From: Komagataeibacter sp. FNDCR2
Lineage (GTDB): Bacteria; Pseudomonadota; Alphaproteobacteria; Acetobacterales; Acetobacteraceae
Assembly: GCF_021295395.1 (NCBI RefSeq)
Contig: NZ_JAIWOU010000001.1
Coordinates: 1,181,001 to 1,245,000 of the forward strand
DNA: 64,000 nt
Direction of reading: 5' to 3'
Both the position numbers and the translations under genes were made by a program. The notes under the pieces are model-generated. The model was not told the DNA's origin. It worked only from the letters and a program-made list of their open reading frames with translations, and did not search any database. Of this stretch, positions 17,587-27,900 are shown piece by piece. Position 1 is the first letter of the stretch. The number at the start of each line of letters is the position of its first letter.

Positions 17587-18240
17587 TCAGCATGATGGCT
17601 GCTCCGCGCTTGGGGGTGAAAACCGGGGAACGGAGGCCTGCACGATGCGGCGCACCGTACCGAAGGCGAGGCGATGATGCGGGCTGACCCCATCCACCTC
17701 CAGCGCCGCGCGGTGTATGGCGGTGCCATAGCCCGCGTTGCGTTCCCAGCCATAGGTGGGCCAGCGCCGTGAAAGCCGCGTCATCAGCCGGTCACGCACA
17801 ACCTTGGCCACGACGGACGCGGCCGAGATGGACAGGCTGATCGCATCGCCGCCCACGACGCATTGCGCCGGACACCCGAAGCGGGGTGCGGCGTTTCCAT
17901 CAACCAGGACCAGTTCGGGGCGGCGTGGCAGGCGCGCGACGGCGCGCTGCATGGCGATCCATGACGCGCGCAGGATATTATGCCGTTCGATTTCCGTAAC
18001 CGAGGCAGCACCCACCCCGATCAGGATATCGGGCGTCTGGAGCAGGATATCGTAAAGCTGCTGGCGCGTGGCGGGTTTCAGTTTTTTTGAATCATCCAGC
18101 CGCTCGGCCAGTACGTCGGGCATGCCGGAGGAAAACATGACCGCCGCCGCGACGACGGGGCCAGCCAGCGGGCCGCGACCGACCTCGTCCACCCCGGCGA
18201 CCAGCCCCCCATGCGCATGCTCAAGCGTATAATCCGGCAT
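17587..18240 (-). CDS. rnhB: Ribonuclease HII
   Basis: RNase HII, 217 residues from ATG 18240; it cleaves RNA in RNA-DNA hybrids and single ribonucleotides in DNA. The acidic active site is visible: DEVGRG (D18, E19), VLVDGN (D114) and GGD (D132), followed by [15 protein letters not shown] longer reading from ATG 18291 adds 17 residues, but those codons lie in an inverted repeat, and ATG 18240 has a GGAAGG site four bases upstream, so the shorter start is preferred. It is the first gene of the rnhB-ccrM-methylase operon. Confidence 0.93.
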   Translation of the reverse strand: MPDYTLEHAHGGLVAGVDEVGRGPLAGPVVAAAVMFSSGMPDVLAERLDDSKKLKPATRQQLYDILLQTPDILIGVGAASVTEIERHNILRASWIAMQRAVARLPRRPELVLVDGNAAPRFGCPAQCVVGGDAISLSISAASVVAKVVRDRLMTRLSRRWPTYGWERNAGYGTAIHRAALEVDGVSPHHRLAFGTVRRIVQASVPRFSPPSAEQPSC

Positions 18241-18255
18241 CCATTCCTTCCCGCC

Positions 18256-18294
18256 CAGATGCGAATCGAACCGTAAGTGCCCGATTCGCATCTG
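18256..18294 (-). promoter_or_regulatory. GANTC-bearing inverted repeat in rnhB-ccrM leader
   Basis: Perfect 13-base arms CAGATGCGAATCG (18256-18268) and CGATTCGCATCTG (18282-18294) with a 13-base spacer. Each arm contains one GANTC site (GAATC 18263-18267, GATTC 18283-18287), the target of the CcrM enzyme encoded in the same operon. In RNA it would form a strong hairpin ending five bases before the rnhB ribosome site. It could therefore act as a methylation-sensitive operator, a translational hairpin, or both. Confidence 0.6.
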
Positions 18295-18350
18295 ATTTCC
18301 GTTCTGAAAGGATGGAAACCATTTTTATGCGGGGTTGCGCAAGATGCTGA

Positions 18351-18365
18351 GGACTCTTCGAGTCC
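18351..18365 (-). promoter_or_regulatory. Second GANTC inverted repeat upstream of rnhB
   Basis: Arms GGACTC (18351-18356) and GAGTCC (18360-18365) around TTC. Again each arm is a GANTC site (18352-18356 and 18360-18364). It lies 57 bases upstream of the first repeat, where a promoter for rnhB-ccrM would be expected. No confident -35/-10 pair was found. Confidence 0.45.
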
Positions 18366-18374
18366 CTTAAAATG

Positions 18375-18397
18375 AAAAAAAACGACTCGGAGCCGTT
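18375..18397 (-). terminator. Rho-independent terminator after CsbD-like gene
   Basis: On the minus strand the stop codon is followed at once by AACGGC-TCCGA-GTCGTT (six-pair stem with one G-U) and a run of eight T (18375-18382, A on the plus strand). It separates this gene from the rnhB operon. Confidence 0.75.
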
Positions 18398-18700
18398 TCA
18401 GCCCTTGCGGCGGGGAATGAAAATAAGCCCCAGAATGGTCCCGAGCCCGGCCGCGATCCCCAGCGAGAACAGCGGGCGTTCGCGCACGAAGGTCATGGCG
18501 CGCTCGATCCGGCCCTCGCCTTCCTCATACAGATCGGCGAATTCCTGGCGCGCCATACCGGCAAGCTGGTCAACCTTTCCTTCCGCCTGCAGCCCGGCAT
18601 CGCCCGTCAGCCCGCCCGCGGCGTCCTTCAGCCGACCCACGCCCTGATCCACGGCGCCCGTGGCCTTTGTCTCGATTGTCTTGAGGTTGTCGTCCGACAT
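18398..18700 (-). CDS. CsbD-like stress protein with C-terminal anchor
   Basis: Small protein of 100 residues. Residues about 10-50 match the CsbD pattern (ATGAVDQGVGRLKDAAGGLT, then LQAEGKVDQLAG). The C terminus has one hydrophobic helix after ERPLFSLG, ending in basic FIPRRKG, as in DUF883/ElaB/YqjD ribosome- or membrane-associated proteins. The start is ATG 18700 with GGAGG seven bases upstream; 20 residues of upstream reading look non-coding. It is related in layout to the gene at 30077-30334. The function is probably a general stress or stationary-phase role (family inference). Confidence 0.85.
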   Translation of the reverse strand: MSDDNLKTIETKATGAVDQGVGRLKDAAGGLTGDAGLQAEGKVDQLAGMARQEFADLYEEGEGRIERAMTFVRERPLFSLGIAAGLGTILGLIFIPRRKG

Positions 18701-18821
18701 TGTTCGCCTCCATGATAGCGTAGGTTTGTAACGTCGCCTTATAACGCGGCGATGGCGCATACGGTTCCGTACCGCCTATCATGCACCATCATGCCCCCCC
18801 CTGACGACCGCCTCCACCGCA

Positions 18822-20264
18822 TTGCCCCAGCCCCCTGCGGGCATGCCCCTCCTGTCATCGCGGCACAAACGGCTCATGGCGCTGATCGTGGCCAGCCTCA
18901 TGATGATGGAACAGATCGACGGGACCGCGCTGGTCACGGCGCTGCCCGCCATGGCGCGCGACTTCCATGTCGACATTCCACAGACCAGCATCGCCCTTAC
19001 GGTGTACATGCTCGGGCTGGCCGCCCTCATTCCCGCCTCGGGCCATATGGCGGAACGGTTCGGCAGCCGGACGACGCTGCGCTGCGCCATCGTGCTGTTC
19101 CTGTCGGGGTCGCTGCTGTGCGCGTGGGCGCCCAGCCTGACGGTGCTGGCGCTGGCGCGCATGGTGCAGGGGGCGGGCGGCGCCATGATGGTGCCGGTCG
19201 GGCGGCTGGTCATCCTGCGCACCGTGCCCAAATCGGAACTGCTGTCCGTCATGGCATGGGTCATGCTGCCCGCCACGATCGGGCCCATGTCCGGGCCGGT
19301 GCTGGGGGGCATCCTGACCACGTGGCTGTCATGGCGGTGGATTTTCTACATCAACCTGCCGCTTGGCCTGCTGGCCATCGGGCTGGCGGGGCGCTTCATT
19401 CCGCAATCACGGACCCGTCGGCCACCGCCTTTCGACCTGAAGGGCAACATCCTGTCCGCCACCGCGCTGGCGGGGCTGATATTCGGCATGGAACTGCTCA
19501 CCCATCCGGGCTTCGCGCGCCCGCTGGCGCTGGGGCTGCTGGGGCTGGCCCCCGTCTGCGCCGCGGCCTATCTACGCCACGCGCGCGGGCTGGCCCACCC
19601 GGTTCTCGACCTGGCGCTGCTCGGGATTCCGACCTTCCGCGTCTCGGTTCTGGCCGGGGGGCTGACGCGCATCGCCACCGCCGGGGTGATCTTTCTCCTG
19701 CCTTCCCTGCTCCAGACCCGGTTCGGGGCCAGCGCGGCGCAGAGCGGGCTGATCACCTTCATCGCGCCGGTAGGGGCGATCGTCATGCGCTCCGCCGCAC
19801 CGGGCATCTATCGTGGCCGGGGGTTCCGCGCGGTGATGTGCGCCGCAAGCCTTGTGCTGCCGTGCATATGCGGGCTGCTGGCCCTGTTTCACCCCGGCGT
19901 GGGCATGGCGTGGCTACTGCTGCTGCTTGGCGTGAACGGGATGGGGCAGACGCTCCTGTTCACCGGCTACAATACCGTCGCCTATGCCGACATGCCCCCT
20001 GCCCGGATGAGTGCGGCCACCAGCCTGTATTCCACCTGCCAGCAGGTGATGCTGACGCTGGGCATATGCGTCGCGGCGGGCGCGCTGGCCATTTTCCACC
20101 TTGTCCTGCCCGTGCCGGAGCAGGCGCGTGATTACAGCCTGACATTCGTGATCTGCGGCGTGGTCGCGCTTCTGGCCCTGCCCATACTGCGCGGGCTTTC
20201 CGCCAATGCGGGCGCAGCCGTAAGCGGGCATGACATGACCGATACCCGAAAGGACGGGGACTGA
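18822..20264 (+). CDS. DHA2-family MFS exporter
   Basis: Fourteen-helix DHA2-type MFS transporter of 480 residues with the family N-terminal helix motif MMEQIDGTALVTALPAMARDF and motif A variant HMAERFGSRTTL. Drug export is the common activity, but the substrate is unknown. The TTG at 18822 opens the frame; the ATG at 18843 is equally plausible and loses only seven residues. There is no adaptor beside it, unlike emrAB. A short inverted repeat, TACGG-TT-CCGTA, lies at 18760-18771 in the gap shared with the divergent CsbD-like gene. The gene ends 157 bases before mdtA and may precede it in one transcript. Confidence 0.9.
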   Translation: MPQPPAGMPLLSSRHKRLMALIVASLMMMEQIDGTALVTALPAMARDFHVDIPQTSIALTVYMLGLAALIPASGHMAERFGSRTTLRCAIVLFLSGSLLCAWAPSLTVLALARMVQGAGGAMMVPVGRLVILRTVPKSELLSVMAWVMLPATIGPMSGPVLGGILTTWLSWRWIFYINLPLGLLAIGLAGRFIPQSRTRRPPPFDLKGNILSATALAGLIFGMELLTHPGFARPLALGLLGLAPVCAAAYLRHARGLAHPVLDLALLGIPTFRVSVLAGGLTRIATAGVIFLLPSLLQTRFGASAAQSGLITFIAPVGAIVMRSAAPGIYRGRGFRAVMCAASLVLPCICGLLALFHPGVGMAWLLLLLGVNGMGQTLLFTGYNTVAYADMPPARMSAATSLYSTCQQVMLTLGICVAAGALAIFHLVLPVPEQARDYSLTFVICGVVALLALPILRGLSANAGAAVSGHDMTDTRKDGD

Positions 20265-20421
20265 AACATCAGGCGGATTTTCACTTACGTCCGGGGGCGG
20301 GAGTGTTACATTCATTAACCCAGTCCATCCACCGCCCATGGTAATACTATGGCAGAGTCGATCCGTGACCCTATTTTCGTGATGGCCCGGCCCTTCATAC
20401 AGCAGGCAGAAAACCGACCGC

Positions 20422-21663
20422 ATGGATACACCTTCCTCCCCGTCCCGCCCCCCGGCCAACGGCGCGCCCCCCGCCAGCCGCCCACCCCACAGGCGGCGCG
20501 TGCTCTATATCGTGGCCGGCATTCTGGCGGTTGTCCTGGCTGTCGCTTTTCTCCGCCCCCATACCCGCACGAACAAACATGCCCGCAGCGGCGACCAGCC
20601 CGTCGCGGTCGCGACGGTGGGCCGGGGCGACATGCCCGTGATCCTGACGGAACTGGGCACGGTTGTGCCCATCACCAACGTAACCGTGCAGTCGCGTATC
20701 GACGGCTATCTCATGCAGGTGCTGTTCACTGAAGGCCAGCATGTACACAAGGGCGACCTGCTGGCCCTGATCGACACCCGCCCCTATGACGTGCTGCTGG
20801 CGCAGTACCAGGGCCAGCTTGAACAGGATCAGGCCCAGCTTGCCGCCGCCCGCGTGGACAATGCCCGCTACCAGCGCCTGATCCGCCAGAACAGCGTGGC
20901 CGCCATGACGGCGAAGGACCAGCAGTACAAGGTCGAGCAGCTTGAAGGCACGGTCAAGTCCGACCAGGCGCTGGTCGATAATGAGAAACTCCAGATCACC
21001 TACTGCCACATCCTGGCCCCGGTGGATGGCCGCGTGGGCATCCGCCAGGTGGACATGGGCAACTACATCACCGCGGGCCAGACCAACGGGCTGGTGATCC
21101 TGACGCAGATGCAGCCGATCTCGGTCATCTTCACCCTGCCTGAAAACGACATTGGCCCGGTGGCCGAGCGCCTGCGCCAGGGCACGCCGCTGCCGGTGGA
21201 AGCATGGGACAGCGCCAACCTCAACAAAATCGCGACCGGGCAGGTCAGCGTGCTGGACAGCCAGATCGACACCTCCACCGGCACGGTGCGCATGCGCGCG
21301 ATCTTCGCCAACACGCAGGAAGAACTTTTCCCCAACCAGTTCGTCAATGCGCGCCTGCTGGTCAGTACCGACCATAACGCCCTGCTGGTGCCCACCAATG
21401 CGCTCCAGACCGGGCCGAATGGCCAGTTCGTCTATGTCGTGAAGGCAGACAGCACGGTAGAGGTACGCAACGTCAAGGTCGGGCACGCCAATGACACCAT
21501 GACCGTGCTGAGCGATGGCGTGAAGGAAGGCGAGCGCGTGGTGACCGATGGCGTCGATCACCTGCGCGACGGGGTGAAGGTCAGCATCCCGCAGGCGACC
21601 GGCAACGTGAATGGCAACGCGACCGATAACGCGGGTCGCACCCCGCAGGGGCGCAAGGGCTAG
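20422..21663 (+). CDS. mdtA: RND periplasmic adaptor, MdtA type
   Basis: Membrane-fusion protein of 413 residues. One N-terminal anchor helix (VLYIVAGILAVVLAVAFL) precedes the lipoyl half-motif (VTVQSRIDGYLMQVLFTEG), a short coiled-coil hairpin (about 115-170), the second lipoyl half (ILAPVDGRVGIRQVDMG) and beta-barrel and membrane-proximal domains. It links the MdtB/MdtC pump to the outer-membrane channel. The C-terminal tail is Asn/Gly-rich. It is the first gene of a four-gene efflux operon; mdtB follows after 67 bases. Confidence 0.93.
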   Translation: MDTPSSPSRPPANGAPPASRPPHRRRVLYIVAGILAVVLAVAFLRPHTRTNKHARSGDQPVAVATVGRGDMPVILTELGTVVPITNVTVQSRIDGYLMQVLFTEGQHVHKGDLLALIDTRPYDVLLAQYQGQLEQDQAQLAAARVDNARYQRLIRQNSVAAMTAKDQQYKVEQLEGTVKSDQALVDNEKLQITYCHILAPVDGRVGIRQVDMGNYITAGQTNGLVILTQMQPISVIFTLPENDIGPVAERLRQGTPLPVEAWDSANLNKIATGQVSVLDSQIDTSTGTVRMRAIFANTQEELFPNQFVNARLLVSTDHNALLVPTNALQTGPNGQFVYVVKADSTVEVRNVKVGHANDTMTVLSDGVKEGERVVTDGVDHLRDGVKVSIPQATGNVNGNATDNAGRTPQGRKG

Positions 21664-21730
21664 ACGTGCGCGCCGCCACGCCCGCCCCCCCGCCTGACAA
21701 CACGCCCCGCCCCCCGCCGGAGATTGCCGC

Positions 21731-24700
21731 GTGAACCCATCCCGCCTGTTCATTCACCGCCCGGTCGCCACCACGCTGCTCATGCTGGCCATCCTGCTGG
21801 CGGGACTTCTGGGCTACCACTTCCTGCCGGTCTCTGCCCTGCCGGAAGTGGAATACCCCACCATAACGGTGCAGACCTTCTACCCCGGCGCCAGCCCGGA
21901 TGTGATGGCCACCTCCGTCACCGCGCCGCTGGAAACCCAGCTTGGCGAAATGTCGGGGCTGGAGCAGATGACCTCCCGCTCATCGGGCGGGGCGTCGGTC
22001 ATTACGCTGCGCTTCGGCCTGGACATGACCATGGACATCGCCGAGCAGGAGGTGCAGGCCGCGATCAACCAGGCCAATTCCCTGCTGCCCACCGACCTGC
22101 CCGCCCCCCCGGTCTATGCCAAGGTCAACCCGGCCGACACGCCGGTCATGACGCTGGGCATTTCGTCGGCCACCATGCCGCTGACGGAGGTGGAGGATTA
22201 CGTTGACACCCGCCTTGCCGAAAAGATCAGCCAGATTTCGGGCGTGGGGCTGGTGACGCTGTCCGGCGGCAACCGCAAGGCGCTGCGCGTGCGGGTGAAC
22301 ATTCCCAAGCTGACCTCGTTCGGCATCGACCTCGATACGCTGCGCACGACGATCGGCAATGTGAACGTCAATTCCCCCACCGGCACGTTCGATGGCCCCA
22401 AACGCGCGACCACCCTGCGCATCGACGGGCAGATCTCCGGCCCCGAACAGTTGCTCAACCAGGTCATCGCCTACCAGAACAACGGCCCCGTGCGCATCCG
22501 CGATATCGGCACGGTGGTGGAAGGCCCGGAGAACACCGAACTGGCCGCCTGGGCCAACCGCACGCCCGCGCTGGTCATGAACGTGCAGCGCCAGCCCGGC
22601 GCCAATGTCATCTCGGTGGTGGACAACATCAAATACGCCCTGCCGCGCCTGCAGCAGGCGCTGCCGCCGGGCATCACCATCACGCCGCTTACCGACCGGA
22701 CCACGACCATCCGCGCCTCGGTCGAGGATGTGGAGTTCGAACTGGGGCTCGCCCTGGTCCTGGTGGTGGGGGTGATTTTCGTGTTCCTGCGCAATGTGCC
22801 GGCAACGCTCATCCCCAGCCTGTCGGTGCCGCTTTCGCTGGTGGGCACGCTGGCGGTCATGTACCTGCTGGGCTTTTCGCTCGACAACCTCTCGCTCATG
22901 TCACTGACCATCGCCACCGGCTTCGTGGTGGATGACGCCATCGTCATGATCGAGAACATCGCCCGCTACATCGAAATGGGCGACAGCCGCATGGAGGCGG
23001 CACTCAAGGGCGCGGGCGAGATCGGGTTCACCATCATCTCGCTCACCGTCTCGCTCATCGCGGTGCTGATCCCGCTGCTGTTCATGGGCGATGTGGTGGG
23101 CCGCCTGTTCCATGAATTCGCGATGACGCTGGCGGTGACGATCATCCTGTCCGCCGTGGTCTCGCTGACGCTGGTGCCGATGATGTGCGCCCGCCTGCTG
23201 CATGAACGCAGCGACGGCCAGGACGAACCGGCATGGTCGCGCGCCGTGGAACGGTGGACCAAGGCGACCATCGCGGGGTATGGCCGCGCGCTGGACGTGG
23301 TGCTGCGCCACCAGCGGCTGACGCTGGCGGTATTCGCCATGACCCTGGTGCTGACCGGCGTGATGGCAGTGATCATCCCCAAGGGCTTCTTTCCCGTGCA
23401 GGATACCGGCGTGATCCAGGGCATCTCGGTCACGGCGCAGTCAACATCCTTTGCCGCCATGAAGCGCCACCAGCAGGAACTGGCCGATCGTATCCTGCAC
23501 GATCCCGATGTGAGCAGCCTGTCCTCCTTCGTGGGGGTGGACGGGCAGAACGTCACCCTCAACCAGGGGCGGTTCCTCATCAATCTCAGGCCACTAGGCA
23601 CGCGCACCGCCACGGCGCGGCAGGTCGCCGACCGGCTGCGCGCGGAAACGGCCGACATCGCCGGGGCGGAGCTGTATGTCCAGCCGGTGCAGGATCTCTC
23701 GCTCGACACCTCGGTCGCGGCCACGCAGTACCAGTTCCTGCTGGAAAACCCGGACTACAACCAGTTCATTACATGGGTGCCGAAATTCATCGCCCGCCTG
23801 CAGCAGGAGCCTGCCCTGTCGGATGTGACTTCCGACCTGCAGGCGGCGGGACTGGTGGCGCATGTCGATCTCGACCGTACGACGGGCGCGCGGTATTCCA
23901 TCACGCCGCAGACCATCGACAACGTCCTGTATGACAGTTTCGGCCAGCGCCAGATCTCGACCATCTTCACGCAGTCCAACCAGTACCGCGTGATTCTGGA
24001 GGCCGATCCCGCCTTCCAGCACGACATGGGCTCGCTCAACCAGATCTACCTGCCCGGTATCAGCGGCAATGCGGGGGAAAGCACCTCCGGGCCGACACGC
24101 GCACCAACATCGGGGCTGGTGCCGCTGGCCGCCGTCACCAGCGTCACGCGCGATACCGCGCCGCTGCTGATCACGCATGTGGGACAGTTCCCGGCCACCA
24201 CGGTCTCGTTCAACGTAAAACCGGGTTACGCGCTGGGCGATGCGACGGACGAGATCGAGCAGGCGGCGGCGGACATTCACCTGCCCGCCAGTTTCCAGAC
24301 CGCGTTCCAGGGCACGGCGGCGGCTTTCCGCAGTTCGCTTTCCAACGAGGCATGGCTGGTGCTGGCGGCGCTGGTGGCGGTCTATATCGTGCTGGGCATC
24401 CTGTATGAAAGCTTCGTCCATCCCATCACCATCCTGTCCACCCTGCCCTCGGCCGGGATTGGTGCGTTGCTGGCGCTGTGGATGACCGGGGCGGGGCTGG
24501 ATGTCATGGGCATCATCGGCCTTGTGCTGCTGATCGGCATTGTCAAGAAAAACGCCATCATGATGATCGACTTCGCACTGGAGGCCGAACGGGTCGAAGG
24601 GATGTCGCCCATCGCCTCCATCCGCCATGCCGCCCTGCTGCGCTTCCGGCCCATCCTCATGACCACGCTGGCCGCCATGCTGGCGGCGGTGCCCATGGTC

Positions 24701-24907
24701 ATTGGAACCGGCACCGGCTCGGAACTGCGCCGCCCGCTGGGCATCGCCATTGTGGGGGGGTTGCTGGTCAGCCAGTTGCTGACGCTGTTCACCACGCCGG
24801 TCATCTACCTGCTCATGGACGGGATCAGCCAGAAGCTGCGCGCAAGGTTCATCGGGGCGGATGGTGACCACACCGATGGCCTGCCCGGGCCGCAGGCCCC
24901 TGCATGA
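21731..24907 (+). CDS. mdtB: RND multidrug pump subunit MdtB
   Basis: HAE1-type RND antiporter of 1058 residues from a GTG start. Landmarks are NPSRLFIHRPVATTLLM at the N terminus, the first periplasmic loop FYPGASPDVMATSVTAPLE, the essential Asp pair in helix 4 (GFVVDDAIVMIENIAR, near residue 400) and GIVKKNAIMMIDFAL in helix 10-11. The protein matches MdtB rather than MdtC by its opening and loops. MdtB and MdtC form a heteromultimer in the inner membrane and export bile salts, novobiocin and similar compounds in E. coli. It overlaps mdtC by ATGA. Confidence 0.95.
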   Translation: MNPSRLFIHRPVATTLLMLAILLAGLLGYHFLPVSALPEVEYPTITVQTFYPGASPDVMATSVTAPLETQLGEMSGLEQMTSRSSGGASVITLRFGLDMTMDIAEQEVQAAINQANSLLPTDLPAPPVYAKVNPADTPVMTLGISSATMPLTEVEDYVDTRLAEKISQISGVGLVTLSGGNRKALRVRVNIPKLTSFGIDLDTLRTTIGNVNVNSPTGTFDGPKRATTLRIDGQISGPEQLLNQVIAYQNNGPVRIRDIGTVVEGPENTELAAWANRTPALVMNVQRQPGANVISVVDNIKYALPRLQQALPPGITITPLTDRTTTIRASVEDVEFELGLALVLVVGVIFVFLRNVPATLIPSLSVPLSLVGTLAVMYLLGFSLDNLSLMSLTIATGFVVDDAIVMIENIARYIEMGDSRMEAALKGAGEIGFTIISLTVSLIAVLIPLLFMGDVVGRLFHEFAMTLAVTIILSAVVSLTLVPMMCARLLHERSDGQDEPAWSRAVERWTKATIAGYGRALDVVLRHQRLTLAVFAMTLVLTGVMAVIIPKGFFPVQDTGVIQGISVTAQSTSFAAMKRHQQELADRILHDPDVSSLSSFVGVDGQNVTLNQGRFLINLRPLGTRTATARQVADRLRAETADIAGAELYVQPVQDLSLDTSVAATQYQFLLENPDYNQFITWVPKFIARLQQEPALSDVTSDLQAAGLVAHVDLDRTTGARYSITPQTIDNVLYDSFGQRQISTIFTQSNQYRVILEADPAFQHDMGSLNQIYLPGISGNAGESTSGPTRAPTSGLVPLAAVTSVTRDTAPLLITHVGQFPATTVSFNVKPGYALGDATDEIEQAAADIHLPASFQTAFQGTAAAFRSSLSNEAWLVLAALVAVYIVLGILYESFVHPITILSTLPSAGIGALLALWMTGAGLDVMGIIGLVLLIGIVKKNAIMMIDFALEAERVEGMSPIASIRHAALLRFRPILMTTLAAMLAAVPMVIGTGTGSELRRPLGIAIVGGLLVSQLLTLFTTPVIYLLMDGISQKLRARFIGADGDHTDGLPGPQAPA

Positions 24908-27900
24908 ACATGAACCCGCTCGCCCTGTTCGTACGCAGGCCGGTGGCCACGATCCTGCTGACGGTGGCGCTGCTGCTGGGGGGCGTGATCGGCTTTGTCA
25001 CGCTGCCGGTGGCCGACCTGCCCAATATCGACTTCCCGGTCATACAGGTGCAGGCGCGGCAGGCCGGCGGCTCGCCCGAGGAAATCGCAAGCTCGGTCGC
25101 CGCCCCGCTGGAGCGCCATCTGGGTGCGATCGCGGGGCTGACGGAAATGACGTCCCAGTCCTCCGCCAACCAGGCGCGGATCACGTTACAGTTCTCGCTG
25201 GACCGCGACATCAATGGCGCGGCCCGCGACGTGGAAGCCGCCCTTCAGGCCGCGCATGCCGACCTGCCCACATCGCTGCGGCAGAATCCCAGCTACTTCA
25301 AGGCCAACCCCAACGGCGCGCCGGTCATGATCCTGGCGCTGACATCCCGGACGCGCACGGCCCCGCAGTTATACGATCTGGCGTCGAACGTGCTGCAACA
25401 GCATCTCTCACAGATACAGGGGGTGGGGCAGGTCGAAATCGGCGGCAGTTCGCTGCCGGCGGTGCGGGTGGAAATGAACCCGCTGGCGCTGTACAAATTC
25501 GGCATCGGGTTCGAGGATATCCGCGCGGCCCTCGCCTCGGCCAACGCGCATACGCCCAAGGGCTTCATCGACCAGGGCGACAGCCGCTTCATACTCGCCA
25601 CCAATGACCAGGTGCATAACGCGCAGGCCTACCGCGACCTGATCGTGGCCTACCATGACAGCCGCCCCGTGCGGCTGGCGGATGTGGCCTATGTGCGCGA
25701 CAGCGTGGAGGACGTGCGCAACGCCGGGTATGTCGATGGCAAGCCCGCTGTCCTGGCCATCATCTTCGCGCAGGCCGGGGCCAACATCATCAGCACCAAC
25801 GACCAGATCCGCGCCAAGCTGCCCACCCTGCGCGCGGCGCTGCCGGGGGATGTGGATCTTGGCGATCTCATGGACCGCTCCACCACCATCCGCGCGGCCC
25901 TGGCCGACACGCAGTTCACGCTTGTCCTGTCCGTCGTGCTGGTGGTGCTGGTAGTGCTGGTGTTCCTGCGTTCACCGCGTGTCACCATCATCCCGGCCAT
26001 CGTGGTGCCGACCTCCATCATCACCACCTTTGGCGCCATGAAACTGATGGGGTATTCGCTCGATAACCTGTCGCTCATGGCGTTGACCATTTCCACGGGG
26101 TTCGTGGTGGATGACGCCATTGTGGTGGTGGAAAACATCAGCCGCCACATGGAGGCGGGCATGGACCGCCTGCAGGCCACGCTGCTGGGCGCGCGTGAAG
26201 TCGCGTTCACGGTCATGTCCATTACCGTATCGCTGATCGCGGTGTTCCTGCCCATCCTGCTGCTCAGCGGTGTGGCGGGGCGGCTGTTCCATGAATTCGC
26301 CATGACGATGTCCATCACCATCGTCATCTCCATGGTGCTGTCGCTCTCGCTGACCCCCATGATGACATCGCGCCTGCTGCGCCGCCATGAGGCCACGCCA
26401 TCAAAGGGAATCATGGGGCGAATCGGGCGGTTGCTGGAGCATGCGCTCCATGCCGCCCAGCAGGGCTACGCGCAGTCGCTGGAATGGGCGATCACGCACC
26501 GGCGGCTGACCATCCTGTCGCTGCCGGTGACCATCGCCATCATGGTCGGCCTGTTCATCAAGATGCCCAAGGGCCTGTTTCCCGAATCCGATACGGGCAT
26601 GCTGATGGGACACCTGCAGGGTGACCAGTCGATCTCGTTCCAGGCCATGCAGGGCAAGATCGCCACCGTGCAGAAGGCCATCATGGCCGACCGGGACGTG
26701 TCGCGCGTCATGGGGTTCATGGGCGGGCGCGGCACGTCCAACCAGGCCAACCTGTTCGTGGTGCTCAAGGACAAGTCCCTGCGCACCGACCCGCCCGCAC
26801 TCACCATCGCGCGCATCTCGCGCCGATTGCGTGCGATGGTGGGCGCGCAGTTCTACGCCTCGGCGCCGGGGCAACTGCGCATCGGGGGGCGGCAGAGCAA
26901 CGCGGCCTACCAGTATTCGCTCCAGTCCGATTCATCGCAGGATCTGTACAAATGGACCCCGCAGCTTGTCACCGCGCTCCAGAAACACCGTGAACTGTCC
27001 GACATCTCATCGGACGTGCTCCAGGGTGGATCGGCGCTGGACGTGGTGGTGGACCGCGATACGGCCAGCCGCCTCAACATCACGCCGCAGCTTGTGTCCA
27101 ATACCCTGTTCGACGCCTATGGCCAGCGCGCGGCCTCGGTCATCTACAACCCGCTCAACCAGTACCGCGTGGTGATGGAGGTCGAACCCCGTTTCTGGCA
27201 GGATCCGGGAACGCTCAAGCAGGTCTGGGTCAGTGTGGCGGGGGGATCGGCCGGGGGGGGCACGCAGTCCAACACCATCCGGGTGCGTCCCGACACCGGC
27301 ACCACCGCATCCCAGCTCAGCGCGCAGTCGTTTCGCAACCAGATCGCCAATACGCTGGCGGGCGGCAACAGCACCTCCAGCGGGTCAGCCGTTTCAACCA
27401 GTTCGGAAGGGATGGTGCCGCTGACGCTGGTCTCGGTCCTCAGGCCCGCGCTGACGGCGCTCAGCGTCAACCATGCGGGGCAGTCCGTTTCCAGCACCAT
27501 CTCGTTCAACCTGGCCAATGGCGTCTCGCTCAGTCAGGCGGTGCAGATCATCAACGAGGAGGCCGTGCGCCTGCACATGCCCGCCAATATCCAGGGCAGC
27601 TTTGCCGGGAACGCCGCGCAGTTCCAGAAATCGGTCAATAATGAACCGTTACTGATCCTGGCGGCGCTGGCGGCGGTGTACATGACGCTGGGCATCCTGT
27701 ATGAAAGCTATGTCCACCCGCTGACCATCCTGTCCACCCTGCCCTCGGCCGGGGTGGGGGCGCTGCTGGCCCTGCAGGTCTTTGGCGAGGAATTCTCGCT
27801 CATCGCCATGATCGGGGTGATCCTGCTGATCGGCATCGTCAAGAAAAACGCGATCATGCTGGTAGATTTCGCCCTGACCGCCGAACGCGATGAAGGGCAT

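Noticed and set aside
18760-18771. Short inverted repeat TACGG-TT-CCGTA before the MFS gene
   Set aside because: Five-base arms are too short to claim as an operator without conservation.
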